From Limnoglobus sp. (lineage in GTDB: Bacteria > Planctomycetota > Planctomycetia > Gemmatales > Gemmataceae), in contig JANXNT010000623.1 in the NCBI GenBank assembly GCA_025353985.1, positions 1 through 6,076 on the forward strand: a DNA stretch of 6,076 nucleotides. The letters are read 5' to 3'. Within the stretch, counting starts at the first letter, position 1. Each line of letters starts with the position of its first letter. The notes under the pieces were generated by a model that saw nothing but the letters and a program-made list of their open reading frames with translations, made no database searches and was not told the DNA's origin. Below are positions 5,154-6,076 of the stretch, piece after piece. Both the position numbers and the translations under genes were made by a program.

Positions 5154-6076
5154 ATGACGCCAACTAGTTCGTTGGGTAGAAAGAACGGCAGCTTACCGCC
5201 ACTCGTGAGATGCATCGTGAATACGCCGACACCCGACGACCCGTTCGAGTCGTCCGACCCCGATTTCGACCCGTGGGCCGACGATCCCGATGCCCCGCAA
5301 GAGCCGGGCATGGATGGCACCGACGATTTTTACGCGGTTCAGCCCGACGATTACACGCCGAACGGGCCAAGGGCACTGCTCGAAGACGCGGTCAGTGGCG
5401 AGATCGGCCACGAAATCGCGTATCAGCAAACGATGACGGCGATGAAAACGCCACCGAAAGACCTCACGCCACCGAAGCGTTCCGGGATGATCTTTTTCGT
5501 GTCGATGGCGCTGTTCATCCTCTCGTTTGCTTCGCAAGGAATCCGCTGGATCGGCGTCGCCCTCATCGTGATGATCGTCCACGAACTCGGCCACTTTTTC
5601 GCGATGCGTGCGTACGGTTACCGCAACGTGAAACTGTTCTTCTTGCCGTTCTTCGGCGCGGCGGTGTCGGGCACAAATGAGACGGCACCGGCTTGGAAAC
5701 AAGCGGTCATGATCTTGTTCGGCCCACTGCCAGGGTTGCTAATCGGCTTCCTGATGATCGCGATCGGGCAACCGGCGAAGGAATCGTTTCTGTTCGAACT
5801 GGGGCTGTTTTTCGTCATCGTGAATGCATTCAACTTGATACCGATCCTGCCACTCGATGGCGGGCGATTGTTCGAAGTGCTGTTTCTCGCACGGCGTCCC
5901 TGGTTCGGCACGATCTTCCGCCTGTTCGCTATCGCCATCATCGTGGCAGCCGCGATTTACTCGAACGATTGGGCGGCCGGCATCGTACTCGGACTCTTGG
6001 CATTAATACTGCTTGGCACGACGCGGATGTCGCACAAGATCACCCGTTCGCGGGCGGTGCTATCAGCGGCGTTTCC
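5154..6076 (+). CDS. M50/site-2-protease family membrane zinc metalloprotease (partial, 3' end outside window)
   Basis: At least 307 residues; the frame is open to the window end. M50 proteases cleave transmembrane or membrane-near segments of substrates. Residues about 24-75 are very Asp/Pro-rich, probably a disordered cytoplasmic tail. A first membrane segment spans about 111-130, followed by the zinc motif HELGH (143-147; His143, Glu144, His147) within a hydrophobic helix, then FFLPFFGAAVSG and LFGPLPGLLIG. The second motif NLIPILPLDGGR (227-238) supplies the third zinc ligand Asp235. Further hydrophobic segments follow. The active-site residues are intact, so it should be functional. ATG 5154 is chosen because AGGAA stands just upstream; a GTG at 5217 is an alternative. 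It is divergent from the small basic-protein gene. Related proteins act in regulated proteolysis, but no anti-sigma factor or other substrate is encoded here. Confidence 0.9.
   Translation, partial: MTPTSSLGRKNGSLPPLVRCIVNTPTPDDPFESSDPDFDPWADDPDAPQEPGMDGTDDFYAVQPDDYTPNGPRALLEDAVSGEIGHEIAYQQTMTAMKTPPKDLTPPKRSGMIFFVSMALFILSFASQGIRWIGVALIVMIVHELGHFFAMRAYGYRNVKLFFLPFFGAAVSGTNETAPAWKQAVMILFGPLPGLLIGFLMIAIGQPAKESFLFELGLFFVIVNAFNLIPILPLDGGRLFEVLFLARRPWFGTIFRLFAIAIIVAAAIYSNDWAAGIVLGLLALILLGTTRMSHKITRSRAVLSAAF

Overview
The window looks like a piece of a bacterial chromosome of moderately high GC with closely packed genes on both strands. My best guess at the source is a planctomycete-like or related aquatic bacterium. 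This rests on gene content only: a tiny COX24/AURKAIP1-type basic protein, a stand-alone CoaB-type protein, an HExxH membrane protease and a rhodopsin of the Exiguobacterium 'DTK' type. No rRNA, tRNA, CRISPR array, insertion sequence or phage gene was seen.

Left part (about 1-1886, minus strand): a two-gene retinal-photosystem operon. The promoter-proximal gene encodes a seven-helix microbial rhodopsin (1137-1886). It has the proteorhodopsin acceptor Asp90, Thr94 and Schiff-base Lys221, but a lysine (Lys101) where proteorhodopsins carry the carboxylic proton donor. Forty bases downstream lies a Brp/Blh-type beta-carotene 15,15'-dioxygenase (92-1096), which would cleave beta-carotene to the retinal chromophore. 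Together they form a minimal light-driven proton-pump module. Carotenoid synthesis genes are not in the window. Right after blh, a further reading frame on the same strand runs off the left edge.

Middle part (1887-4198): a roughly 330-base divergent control region, then a stand-alone phosphopantothenate-cysteine ligase-type protein (CoaB-like, 2217-2927, plus). It converges on, and overlaps by 50 bases, an acyltransferase-3 (OafA-like) membrane protein (2878-4071, minus). A 127-base divergent region separates the latter from the next gene.

Right part (4199-6076): a FabG-like short-chain dehydrogenase/reductase (4199-4930, plus), a 28-codon gene for an Arg/Lys-rich COX24/AURKAIP1-like protein (4948-5034, minus), and the 5' part of an M50/site-2-protease-family membrane metalloprotease (5154 to the window end, plus).

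The rhodopsin-blh pair is the only clear functional partnership. The other genes look like separately transcribed housekeeping or envelope functions. The most interesting points are the Lys-donor rhodopsin with its own Blh, and the 28-aa basic protein, which is easily missed by gene callers.
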